Assembly: GCA_002499905.1 (NCBI GenBank)
Contig: DANP01000027.1
Span: 72,975-126,222 of the forward strand
DNA from: Methanolinea sp. UBA277
Lineage (GTDB): Archaea; Halobacteriota; Methanomicrobia; Methanomicrobiales; Methanospirillaceae
DNA: 53,248 nt
Direction: 5' to 3'
Made by a program: the position numbers and the translations under genes. Positions within the stretch are counted from its first letter, which is position 1. Each line of letters begins with the position of its first letter. This document shows, one piece after another, positions 45,081-52,397 of the stretch. The notes below the pieces were generated by a model. The model was not told the origin of the DNA. It saw only the letters and a list, made by a program, of their open reading frames with translations, and searched no databases.

Positions 45081-45947
45081 TTATTCCCGTGAGCGGATGA
45101 CAACCACCGGCCTCGTCGAGTTCATGGCCACGTTCTGCACCGTGCTGCCGAGCAGGAAATCATGGAGACAGCCTTTTCCATAGGAGCTGATCCAGATGAC
45201 CGATACGTCCTGCTGTTCGGCAATCCTCATAATCTCGCCGGCTGGATCTCCTGTCGTTATGATAGCCCTGCTTCGGATACCCTGTACCGCAAGGCTGTCG
45301 CGGAGTGCGCCGATCCGGGCCTCCGCTGCCTGAACAGACTCCTCGATCTCGCTGGATGTCCCGGCCTCCGGTACGACATGAAGCAGGATGAGTTCTGCCA
45401 CCCCCTTCATCGTGCTGGCAAGGGCCGTTGCATGTTCAGAGAACCGGGAGAAATCTATCGGGCAGAGGATCCGGGAGAAGAGCATGGGACAGAACTTTTC
45501 ATACGTTTTGCCGGTCAGGGTCTCGATGATCTTATGGCGCATGATCAGGACATTGGTTTTGCTGCGGCACAGGATTGTCGATGATACACTGCCAAGGAGC
45601 TCCCCTATCTCTACGTTCTTTTGGCGTGCGCTGATAACGATCAGGTCGGCACCTCTTTGCTCCGCGTGTGTTAGTATCCCCTCGGCGATCTCGGGCGATA
45701 TTGTTGTGTCCAGCGTCACCCTGATCTCAGGGTTGAGTGATGTAAGGTAGCGTTGCGCCTCAGCGAGGGTATTTTCAGCGGTCTCTTTTGCCAGCGTATC
45801 AATGAACTGTACCCCCATCGGGTACCGGGTCTCTTTGACGACGTGGAACAGGATGACCTCCCGGACTTGTGGAATACCGGCAATACAATCAAGCATAATC
45901 TCTGCACGTTCTGAAAAATCTGTCGGAAAAAGCATCTTTTCAAACAT
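45081..45947 (-). CDS. Tandem universal stress protein (UspA) domains
   Basis: 288 aa made of two Usp folds. Domain 1 (about 1-138): MLFPTDFSERAEIMLDCIAG, HVVKETRYP, ADLIVISARQKNVEIGELLG-SVSSTILCRS. Domain 2 (about 155-288): ILCPIDFSRFSEHATALAST, LHVVPEAG, VIWISSYGKGCLHDFLLGS-TVQNVAM. The ATP-binding Gly-x2-Gly-x9-Gly-Ser/Thr motif is GKGCLHDFLLGST in domain 2 and less complete in domain 1. Cytoplasmic stress or ATP-sensing role. Stand-alone gene. Confidence 0.9.
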   Translation of the reverse strand: MFEKMLFPTDFSERAEIMLDCIAGIPQVREVILFHVVKETRYPMGVQFIDTLAKETAENTLAEAQRYLTSLNPEIRVTLDTTISPEIAEGILTHAEQRGADLIVISARQKNVEIGELLGSVSSTILCRSKTNVLIMRHKIIETLTGKTYEKFCPMLFSRILCPIDFSRFSEHATALASTMKGVAELILLHVVPEAGTSSEIEESVQAAEARIGALRDSLAVQGIRSRAIITTGDPAGEIMRIAEQQDVSVIWISSYGKGCLHDFLLGSTVQNVAMNSTRPVVVIRSRE

Positions 45948-46238
45948 AATTCACCCCGGCGGCAGCATGTTCAGGTCCGGTAGCGGGCACCATGAAACGC
46001 AAAACCCCCTCCCTTTCAGACAATACATACGGTTTGCGATATTTAAGGGTATCTGGAGGAGGTTCCGGTTGTCCTATACCGAAATCATGTGACATCTCAT
46101 TCAGGTGTTCAGAGGTCCATTTTCAGCCTTTCTTTGAGCCTGCTTAGCGTTTTTCATCCACGTTGATGTTCAGACGTTTCAGGACGCTCAATGCAGGAAA
46201 TAAATAAATAAAGGTTACGCCTTATCGGAATTTCGGTG

Positions 46239-46559
46239 ATGTCGATGATTCAGCAGGGAACAATATTTACCATCGGGTACTGGACGGTAAAACCAGGGAA
46301 GGAGGAAATATTCCTGGAAAAATGGCAGAAATTCGCGCAGTGGACCTTAAATAACCTGAGGGGTGCCCGATGGGTCTACATGGTTCAGGATCAGGAACAG
46401 AAAAATAAATTTATCTCGTTCGGACCGTGGGATTCTCCGGAAAGTATCGCTCAATGGCAGCAATCTCCGAAATTCAAATCTGCCTTTGCCGAGTTCGAGG
46501 AACTCTGTGATGAGGTTTCACCAGGCACGATGAGAGAGGTTGTCCATGTCAGGCATTAG
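46239..46559 (+). CDS. ABM-domain (antibiotic monooxygenase fold) protein
   Basis: 106 aa. FTIGYWTVKPGKEEIFLEKW then QEQKNKFISFGPWDSPESIA and FAEFEELCDEVSPGTM have the dimeric alpha-beta barrel pattern of ABM proteins (heme oxygenase-like or quinol monooxygenase-like). ATG 46239 is preferred over the GTG at 46236: the A/T-rich AAATAAATAAATAAAGG at about 46197-46213 lies about 27 bases upstream, so a leaderless transcript would begin at this ATG. Catalytic residues of the family vary, so the substrate is unknown. Confidence 0.8.
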   Translation: MSMIQQGTIFTIGYWTVKPGKEEIFLEKWQKFAQWTLNNLRGARWVYMVQDQEQKNKFISFGPWDSPESIAQWQQSPKFKSAFAEFEELCDEVSPGTMREVVHVRH

Positions 46560-46643
46560 ACGTGGATTATGATGATACAACCGTGAACCGGGGAGAGCAC
46601 GAATCACTCCGGGCAACGAGCTAAAAAAATTCCTCTTGTTTTC

Positions 46644-46919
46644 TTACTCGACAAGCTTCCTTGCTTCTTCAACCGGTACTGCGACCAGGGTCTCAATAGC
46701 CATGTTCTCTCCCCTGCGTATTGCCATTTTCATCGCTGCCTGTTCACTTGGGGCTTCATACAGTGCAACGGCATCGTACCTTCCGAGCGTCCAGTAAATG
46801 CCAAGCCATTTAACACCTTCTTTCGTGTCTGCTTCTACCATCTTCAGGTTCTCGGCAACAATTGCTTTTGTCTGCTTCTTTTTGAACTTTACCAGTGCAA
46901 TGAAATACACATCTCTCAC
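46644..46919 (-). CDS. GYD-domain protein
   Basis: 91 aa from a GTG with AAGGGG upstream. VYFIALVKFKKKQTKAIVAE, GVKWLGIYWTLGRYDAVALY and EAPSEQAAMKMAIRRGENMA follow the GYD family, named after the Gly-Arg-Tyr-Asp segment, which is seen here intact. Ferredoxin-like (ABM-related) small protein of unknown role. Convergent with the ABM gene; both are of the same dimeric fold class. Confidence 0.82.
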   Translation of the reverse strand: MRDVYFIALVKFKKKQTKAIVAENLKMVEADTKEGVKWLGIYWTLGRYDAVALYEAPSEQAAMKMAIRRGENMAIETLVAVPVEEARKLVE

Positions 46920-46989
46920 CCTTTCCCCTTTCAGGGCATGCTATCATGCGGGAAGAAAGATATAAAGTTTTCTTATGCTGGATACGCTC

Positions 46990-47358
46990 TTACAGGATCC
47001 GGGACAGCCTGCTGGAGATGAACGACGACCTGTCGAGTAAGGAGGTCGACGTGCCTGGTACGGAGTCCACCCGGTTCATTATTTCATCGATCGATGTCTG
47101 GTTTATCCAATTGGTCCTGACAGGCCGTTCCCATCTGATACCCGGGTCGTATTCCTGATTATCGGTCGGGGTTGGGAATACTATGTCATAATGCTGAAAC
47201 GGATTCAGGCCGGGTATCCGGGTCGGTGCCGTCTCATCGGGCCACTCAGAGAAGTCGTCAGGAACATTAAACGGATTCACACTTTCCATGGCGGTTGCGA
47301 TACCGATAAAGGCGCAAATAACCAGGAGCAGAGATATTACGAACATTTCGCTTTTCAT
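46990..47358 (-). CDS. Small exported protein, unknown
   Basis: 122 aa. Signal peptide MKSEMFVISLLLVICAFIGI with ATA cleavage, then a Pro/Asp-rich mature part (FNVPDDFSEWPDETAPTRIP, GLNPFQHYDIVFPTPTDNQE) that looks unstructured, with a helical tail. GAGGTG lies 5 bases before the ATG. No domain recognised. Confidence 0.55.
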   Translation of the reverse strand: MKSEMFVISLLLVICAFIGIATAMESVNPFNVPDDFSEWPDETAPTRIPGLNPFQHYDIVFPTPTDNQEYDPGIRWERPVRTNWINQTSIDEIMNRVDSVPGTSTSLLDRSSFISSRLSRIL

Positions 47359-47604
47359 ACGGGCACCTCGCGATGCATATATTCAAACATCTTTAAATTT
47401 TTTTTTAAACTCCGAAGGAAGATGGATGGGGGCTGGCCATAGGTGAGGGGAGCCTGATAGCGGGATCAATACTGTGCTCCATCGTCGCTACAGCGCGAAT
47501 ATGAGATATTTTCCTTATCACAATTGACAAACGGTTCCGCAACTTCCCACACTGCAGGCGGAGTTCCCGGGACGTCACTTCAGAAGAGGTGAGTCCGTTC
47601 CGGT

Positions 47605-47892
47605 TCAGGAATCCTGGCACGTCCTGAACGATTCCCTGCAATCGTCCTTGTTCTCGTGATATGCCACCATTCTCCTCGCTTCTTCGACAGCATGGGGTAG
47701 TTCACGAACCCCGGTGAACAGGATACGGACCCCGTCGATATCATCTTTGAGGTATGCGGCTTCAGGGTAGAGCAGGAGGGTGATCTCCCCTTCCCGTCCG
47801 AAATGGTGCTCCTCTACCTCTCCCCGCATATACCGTTTCCGCTGCTCCAGGGTCGGTGCAGCATAGTTGTTCTCGTACCTGAAGATGCCCAT
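47605..47892 (-). CDS. Small soluble protein, unknown
   Basis: 95 aa. GIFRYENNYAAPTLEQRKRY, GEITLLLYPEAAYLKDDIDG, VRELPHAVEEARRMVAYHEN: mixed alpha-beta with a helical C-terminus. GAGG lies shortly before the ATG. May be a small alpha-beta protein of the ABM/GYD size class, but no motif is shared. Function unknown. Confidence 0.5.
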   Translation of the reverse strand: MGIFRYENNYAAPTLEQRKRYMRGEVEEHHFGREGEITLLLYPEAAYLKDDIDGVRILFTGVRELPHAVEEARRMVAYHENKDDCRESFRTCQDS

Positions 47893-48190
47893 GATACTAT
47901 CCTCATGCTGGTCCTGTGAAACCGGATCAGATCACCACACCGGGGACGGATATGCCGGAAGTATCGAAAATCCCCCAACCGGTTCTTCCCGGCCCTGTTT
48001 CAGGGACCATCACGACAATGATACGAGTGATGCTCATCATGCCACCTTTAAGGTAGGGCATGCAGGTCGAAAATGGAATTCCCGGGCATAACGAAACTCA
48101 CCTGGCTCCTTATTCCTTCTGGTCGCTGTGAAGAATGCAGAAGGACTTCTCTCGATACAAGATCACAAGTCTGATATCCCCACCCGCTCA

Positions 48191-48222
48191 CATATTTAGG
48201 TAAGCCTAAATTGGTAGTGATC
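48191..48222 (+). promoter_or_regulatory. DtxR-type operator over the feoA promoter
   Basis: Perfect inverted repeat TTTAGGTAAGCCTAAA at 48195-48210, the form bound by DtxR/IdeR/MntR proteins (TTAGG..CCTAA half sites). It overlaps the likely TATA element CATATTTAGG (48191-48200), so a metal-loaded repressor bound here would block TBP. A DtxR-family gene lies in the same locus (50322-50744). The region 47893-48190 has nothing else recognisable. Confidence 0.8.
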
Positions 48223-48456
48223 ATGGGAATACCACTCGCGGAGTTATCCAGGGACCAGACCGCAAGGATCACCGAACTCGCCGGTGGCCATGAGTTCAAG
48301 AGAAAACTGCGGAACATGGGGATACGTGAAGGGAAGATCGTCCGTATCCTGGCCGCCCAGCCGTTCGGAGGCCCGGTGGTGATTGAGGTGGACGGCAGAG
48401 CCACCACCATCGGGAGAGGGATGGCGAACGGCATCATGGTGGAGCCTGTGGAATGA
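48223..48456 (+). CDS. feoA: Ferrous iron transport protein A
   Basis: 77 aa, SH3-like FeoA that supports FeoB. Typical sequence: IPLAELSRDQTARITEL, GGHEFKRKLRNMGIREGKIV and RATTIGRGMANGIMVEP. ATG 48223 is chosen: a TTG at 48211 directly abuts the operator. With the TATA element at 48191-48199, the transcript would begin at or near the ATG (leaderless). The last bases overlap the feoB ATG (ATGA), so they are translationally coupled. Confidence 0.92.
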   Translation: MGIPLAELSRDQTARITELAGGHEFKRKLRNMGIREGKIVRILAAQPFGGPVVIEVDGRATTIGRGMANGIMVEPVE

Positions 48457-50168
48457 AGAAAATTGTTCTGATGGGCAACCCGAATGTCGGGAAGAGCGTC
48501 GTCTTCTCCCGTCTGACCGGGGCCAGGGTGATCTCCTCGAACTACCCCGGCACCACGGTGGACTATACCCACGGGAGGATGTGCCTGGGGGACGAACCCT
48601 ACGAAATCATCGACGCCCCGGGCACCTATTCGCGTGCGCCGACCAACAAAGCAGAGGAGGTCGCCTGCGAGATGCTCGCCAGGGGCGATGTAATCCTCAA
48701 TGTGGTGGATGCCACGAACCTGGAGAGGAACCTCCTCCTCACCCTCGAACTGCTGGAGACAAAAAAGCCCCTGCTCATCGCCCTGAACCTGTGGGACGAG
48801 GCGAAAACAACCGGGATACGGATCGATATCCAGGCCCTTTCGGCACTGCTTGGAGTGCCTGTGGTACCCACGGTCGCCCTCTCCGGAGAGGGGATACGTG
48901 AACTGGTGGACAGAATCCCGGATGCCCGGCCCGGGACCCGTTTCGATCTCCCCGGAGACGAGGACAAGTGGCGGCAGATCGGGAGCATCATAAAAGCGGT
49001 GCAGCAGGTCAGCCACCGCCACCCCACCCCGGGAGACAGACTGGCGGCGGCATCGATCCGACCGGTCACCGGGGTCCCCATGGCTGTCGGGATCATTCTC
49101 TTCCTCTTCTGGATGGTCCGGCTCCTCGGTGAGGGGCTGATCACCTTTATCTTCAACCCCCTCTTCGAGCTCTATCGGCCCCTGATCACGGAACTTAGCA
49201 ACTGGCTCGGGCCGGGGATCCTGCAGGAGCTCCTGATCGGGAGGCTCTACGACGGAGAGATCGATTTCATACAGTCCATGGGCCTGCTCACCACCGGGCT
49301 GTATGTCCCCATCGCCATGGTGCTCCCCTACATTACCGCCTTCTACCTGATGCTTGCACTGCTGGAGGACTCCGGGTACCTGCCCCGGCTCTCCACACTC
49401 TCGGACACATTATTCCACCGGATTGGGATGCACGGGTACGGCATCGTGCCCCTCTTCCTCGGGCTGGGCTGCAATGTCCCGGGAGTGCTCGCCACCCGGA
49501 GCCTGGAGACGCGGAAGCAGCGGTTTATCGCGGCCACCCTGGTGTGCATCTCGGTGCCCTGCATGGCCCAGACCGCGATGATCTTTGGGGTGCTCGGGCC
49601 CTACGGGGTGGGCTACATCGCCATGGTGTTCATCACCCTGATGACCGTGTACCTGTCCGCCGGACTGGTGTTGAACCGGATCATGGTGGGGATCAGCCCC
49701 GAGATATGCCTGGAAATCCCACCCTACCGGATGCCGTCTCCCGGGATCATCGCAAAAAAAACCTGGATGCGGGTCAGGGGTTTTCTGCTGGAGGCAATCC
49801 CCTACCTGTTCCTGGGAGTTCTCATGGTCAACGTGCTCTACCTCGCGGGGTTCCTGGACTGGCTCGGGTCGCTCTTCGCCCCGATCATATCCGGGCTGCT
49901 CGGGCTGCCCCCGGATGCCGCCACGGTGCTCCTGGCAGGGTTTCTTCGGAAGGACCTCGCGGTGGGGATGCTCCTCCCGCTGGGACTGACCCCTGCGCAA
50001 CTGGTAATTGCCGTGACCGTGCTCACCATCTACTTCCCCTGCGTGGCCACGTTCGCCGTCCTGTTCCGTGAACTGGGCATCCGGGACCTGGCATGTGCTA
50101 CAGCGATCATGATCGGGGTATCGCTGGCGGTAGGAACACTATTAAGACTCATCCTTATAGGAGTGTAA
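48453..50168 (+). CDS. feoB: Ferrous iron transporter B
   Basis: 571 aa. N-terminal G domain: G1 GNPNVGKS (residues 8-15), G3 DAPG (53-56), G4 NLWD. After a short helical connector, the membrane part has LGCNVPGVLATR and FLRKDLAVGML, the Cys-containing gate signature and the charged pore motif of FeoB. Shorter than the usual 650-750 aa; the loss appears to lie mainly in the connector and loops, because both gate motifs are present. Imports Fe2+, driven or gated by GTP. Part of the feoA-feoB-dtxR locus. Confidence 0.95.
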   Translation: MKKIVLMGNPNVGKSVVFSRLTGARVISSNYPGTTVDYTHGRMCLGDEPYEIIDAPGTYSRAPTNKAEEVACEMLARGDVILNVVDATNLERNLLLTLELLETKKPLLIALNLWDEAKTTGIRIDIQALSALLGVPVVPTVALSGEGIRELVDRIPDARPGTRFDLPGDEDKWRQIGSIIKAVQQVSHRHPTPGDRLAAASIRPVTGVPMAVGIILFLFWMVRLLGEGLITFIFNPLFELYRPLITELSNWLGPGILQELLIGRLYDGEIDFIQSMGLLTTGLYVPIAMVLPYITAFYLMLALLEDSGYLPRLSTLSDTLFHRIGMHGYGIVPLFLGLGCNVPGVLATRSLETRKQRFIAATLVCISVPCMAQTAMIFGVLGPYGVGYIAMVFITLMTVYLSAGLVLNRIMVGISPEICLEIPPYRMPSPGIIAKKTWMRVRGFLLEAIPYLFLGVLMVNVLYLAGFLDWLGSLFAPIISGLLGLPPDAATVLLAGFLRKDLAVGMLLPLGLTPAQLVIAVTVLTIYFPCVATFAVLFRELGIRDLACATAIMIGVSLAVGTLLRLILIGV

Positions 50169-50222
50169 TGGTGATATGTGGAATAAGACCGGCTTTTTCA
50201 GCTGTTGACAGGAGTGGGAGGG

Positions 50223-50318
50223 ATGAGAATGCGATACCGGCTCATAAATCCGGCTGAGAGGAGGTCCATCGAGGAAGAAGACCGGATTGAGTATCGGGCT
50301 GAAAGGAGCGTTCGGTAG
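50223..50318 (+). CDS. Possible 31-aa leader peptide before the regulator
   Basis: ATG 50223 with GGGAGGG directly upstream; the product is strongly basic and acidic (MRMRYRLINPAERRSIEEED). It ends 3 bases before the dtxR-family ATG, whose own ribosome site is weak, so translation of the regulator may depend on it. Too short for certainty. Confidence 0.3.
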   Translation: MRMRYRLINPAERRSIEEEDRIEYRAERSVR

Positions 50319-50321
50319 CTG

Positions 50322-50744
50322 ATGAGACAGAAGACCATCGAGGAGTACATCGAAATGATTTACATCCTTGAGCAGAAGGACGGGCATGCCCATACCGGGA
50401 CCATCGCCGCAGAAATGGATATCAAGCCCCCCTCCGTCACCCAGATGCTCCAGAAACTGGAGAAGGAAGGACTGGTGGAATATCAGAGCTATACGGGGGC
50501 CAGGCTTACCGAAAAAGGGAAAAACATGGCCCGGATCCTGATGAACAAGCACCGCATCGTCCAGGAGTTCCTGGAGCTGATCGGCATCGATGAAGGACTG
50601 GCAGAACGGGATGCCTGCCAGATTGAACACCACGTGAGCACCAGATCGGTCCGGCAGCTCGAAAAGTTCGTCGAATTCCTGCACGAAAAGAAGGAGGAAT
50701 CCCGTTTGCTGGAAGAGTTCAGGGTCTACCGGGGCCAGAAATAA
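50322..50744 (+). CDS. DtxR-family iron-dependent repressor
   Basis: 140 aa. Winged helix (GTIAAEMDIKPPSVTQMLQK as recognition helix) followed by the dimer/metal domain. Metal ligands match DtxR site 2: Met12 and the Cys99-x2-Glu102-His103 cluster in DACQIEHHV. MntR has Glu instead of Cys at that place, so Fe2+ is favoured over Mn2+. No SH3-like C-terminal domain, as in short archaeal members. Likely represses feoA-feoB through the operator at 48195-48210; the fact that it lies behind feoB suggests a feedback loop. Confidence 0.9.
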   Translation: MRQKTIEEYIEMIYILEQKDGHAHTGTIAAEMDIKPPSVTQMLQKLEKEGLVEYQSYTGARLTEKGKNMARILMNKHRIVQEFLELIGIDEGLAERDACQIEHHVSTRSVRQLEKFVEFLHEKKEESRLLEEFRVYRGQK

Positions 50745-51151
50745 TGCCCGCTCCCGCAAGACCGGTCTTGTCCCTTTCCTCTTTTCCGAAAATCCTTTCA
50801 AAAAATAATGACCAGAACTCCTGATCTCGTAAAATGGAATGTCTCCGATTGAGATGACGAGTATTTCTGGATATGCTGCCTGTTTCCTTTGAGCTTAACT
50901 TTTTTTGAGCGGCGATGACCTCACGTGCGGAATCGACAGCGACTCATGTATTCGGGGGAGAACCCCTGCGGTTGCATACATGCCCCGTTGGTCGGCGGCC
51001 CCATGTAAATTTCCGGTCCCACACGAAGATCCCCTTCCCCTCCGCAAACTGATTCCCAACCATTTTCCCCGAATCCCCAAATCAACATCACAATACGCTC
51101 CGTTCCTAACCCCGCCCGAACGTTTTTAACATCCCTCTCCCCACCCACCTG
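50745..51151. other. Spacer without supported gene
   Basis: About 400 bases. Opposite-strand frames of 60-75 codons overlap here, and neither has a ribosome site or domain-like sequence. A TATA-like GTTTTTAAC at about 51122-51130 should serve the 51185 gene. Confidence 0.4.
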
Positions 51152-51184
51152 ATGTCCTCGAACGAGGACAGGAGAATTACGATT
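51152..51184 (+). promoter_or_regulatory. Leader hairpin and ribosome site of 51185 gene
   Basis: GTCCTCGAACGAGGAC (51153-51168) is a perfect 6-bp stem with a CGAACG-type loop, followed directly by AGGAG and then the ATG at 51185. The hairpin contains an upstream in-frame ATG that is not taken as the start. The same layout is found before the 36306 pseudogene. Confidence 0.55.
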
Positions 51185-51688
51185 ATGGGAGACTTTACCC
51201 AGACCAACGTTGCAAAGTCCGCACTCCGCGAACTTGCCGTACCGATTGCCGATGTCACAGCGTTTTCCACGCTGATCCAGAGCATTCTCTCCACCAACCC
51301 CTTCGGATGCACCGCCTACGAGGTGTCCGGGGTTGCCCAGCCCCCGGTGGGCAAATCCCGGGAGGCCTACACCGCCCGGGTCCTGTACGAGGACAATGAA
51401 GCCCGCACGGTCGGCTACGTGACCGCCCGGGCCGAGACCGCCGCCGGGTTCACCGCGGCCAGGACCGCGATCCTGGCCGACACCGACCTCGCCACCGCGA
51501 TCGGCGGCGACCCGGTCAACTCCGCCGAGGACGAACGCTACTCGGTCACGCTCAAGTGCCACGATGCAAACGGCGAGATCTACTACGTGGCCTTCTCCCG
51601 CGACCGGGTCACGGTCTCGTCCTACTCGGACGACGCCATCCTCGCCGCCATCGAAGCCTGGGCTGACACCATGCCGGCCCTCGCCTGA
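51185..51688 (+). CDS. Hypothetical protein, intact relative of 36306 pseudogene
   Basis: 167 aa, soluble. MGDFTQTNVAKSALRELAVP, then FSTLIQSILSTNPFGCTAYE, VGKSREAYTARVLYEDNEAR, TLKCHDANGEIYYVAFSRDR and a Trp/Ala-rich tail. The mid-part looks beta-rich (ARVLYEDNEARTVGYVTARA). The start at 51185 is supported by the ribosome site AGGAG about 10 bases upstream and by the shared N-terminus of the pseudogene. First gene of a three-gene run. No known domain recognised. Confidence 0.7.
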   Translation: MGDFTQTNVAKSALRELAVPIADVTAFSTLIQSILSTNPFGCTAYEVSGVAQPPVGKSREAYTARVLYEDNEARTVGYVTARAETAAGFTAARTAILADTDLATAIGGDPVNSAEDERYSVTLKCHDANGEIYYVAFSRDRVTVSSYSDDAILAAIEAWADTMPALA

Positions 51689-51730
51689 TCCGTCCGCTGA
51701 ACAAACAACTACTGCACAGGAGGGAAGGGC

Positions 51731-51847
51731 GTGGATGAAGGGCTCATGTTCCTCTTCGGCGTGGTGACCGGGACCGTGCTGGCGTTTGCCGCCATCTTCC
51801 GCATGATCGCCGGGATGCACGCCGACAGAGAACGGCGGGTGCGGTGA
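51731..51847 (+). CDS. 38-aa single-helix membrane peptide
   Basis: GTG start with AGGAGGG about 6 bases upstream. One hydrophobic helix (LMFLFGVVTGTVLAFAAIF) flanked by an acidic N-terminus and a basic tail (HADRERRVR), so N-out/C-in orientation. It sits between the 51185 and 51900 genes in the same direction and is likely co-transcribed. Too short for most gene callers. Confidence 0.55.
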   Translation: MDEGLMFLFGVVTGTVLAFAAIFRMIAGMHADRERRVR

Positions 51848-51899
51848 TTCCCCGATCACCGCTCCCTCGTGGCCCGGCCGTTCCCCGGAGGTATCCATC

Positions 51900-52241
51900 A
51901 TGGAAGCAGCACTCACCCAGATCATCGAGATGGCGATCGCTCTTGTCATGGCGGTGACCGCATTCTGGCAGCACCGCCAGAAACAGGAGGTCGTCGCGTT
52001 CTTCGACCCGAAGGACACCGGCGTGACCGCCCCGCCGGCATCGGTCCCGTCCCGGTCATGGACCATGGACGATGCCACCCGGCAGTGGCTCTGCACCGGG
52101 CATTTGCCCGAAGAGCAGGTATCGCTCCTGCAGCAGGTCGCCGATGCCGAAGCACAGCAGAAGACCTCGTACGTCATCTCAGTCCCGTCAGGCTCCTACG
52201 AGATCGAGTACGGGCTGATCAAGGGATCCGGGAAGACGTAA
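51900..52241 (+). CDS. Membrane-anchored small protein, unknown
   Basis: 113 aa. N-terminal hydrophobic helix (IIEMAIALVMAVTAFWQHRQ), then a polar domain with DDATRQWLCTGHLPEEQVSL-LQQVADAEAQ and a short beta region (SYVISVPSGSYEIEYGLI). GGAGGT lies about 8 bases before the ATG. With the 38-aa peptide this makes two single-helix proteins in a row, a layout that recalls phage lysis or structural gene sets, but no homology is recognised. Confidence 0.65.
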   Translation: MEAALTQIIEMAIALVMAVTAFWQHRQKQEVVAFFDPKDTGVTAPPASVPSRSWTMDDATRQWLCTGHLPEEQVSLLQQVADAEAQQKTSYVISVPSGSYEIEYGLIKGSGKT

Positions 52242-52243
52242 AG

Positions 52244-52276
52244 GCGGGATCCCGGACCCGGGATCTCTTTTTTTTG
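52244..52276 (+). terminator. Hairpin and T-tract terminator
   Basis: GATCCCGG-AC-CCGGGATC (52248-52265) is a perfect 8-bp stem followed by CT and eight T residues (52268-52275). It lies directly after the 52241 stop, so it closes the three-gene cluster. It looks like a bacterial-type intrinsic terminator, which is less usual in archaea. Confidence 0.75.
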
Positions 52277-52397
52277 GTGCATATAATTTCATAATTCAGG
52301 AATTCTCCGGGATAACTGCCGGAAATTTCGCAGTTTATAGAAGATTTATCTCGTCCGGTGACCAAAACGGGGTACTCAGGAAAGGAAGTTTGAACTT

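Noticed and set aside
47590..47625. Short match TTCCGGTTCAGGAATC-TGGCAC between 43417 and 47597
   Set aside because: Only about 24 bases; too short to claim a repeat family and no element boundary is visible.
48048..49022. 324-codon reverse ORF over feoA/feoB
   Set aside because: Antisense shadow of clear forward genes.
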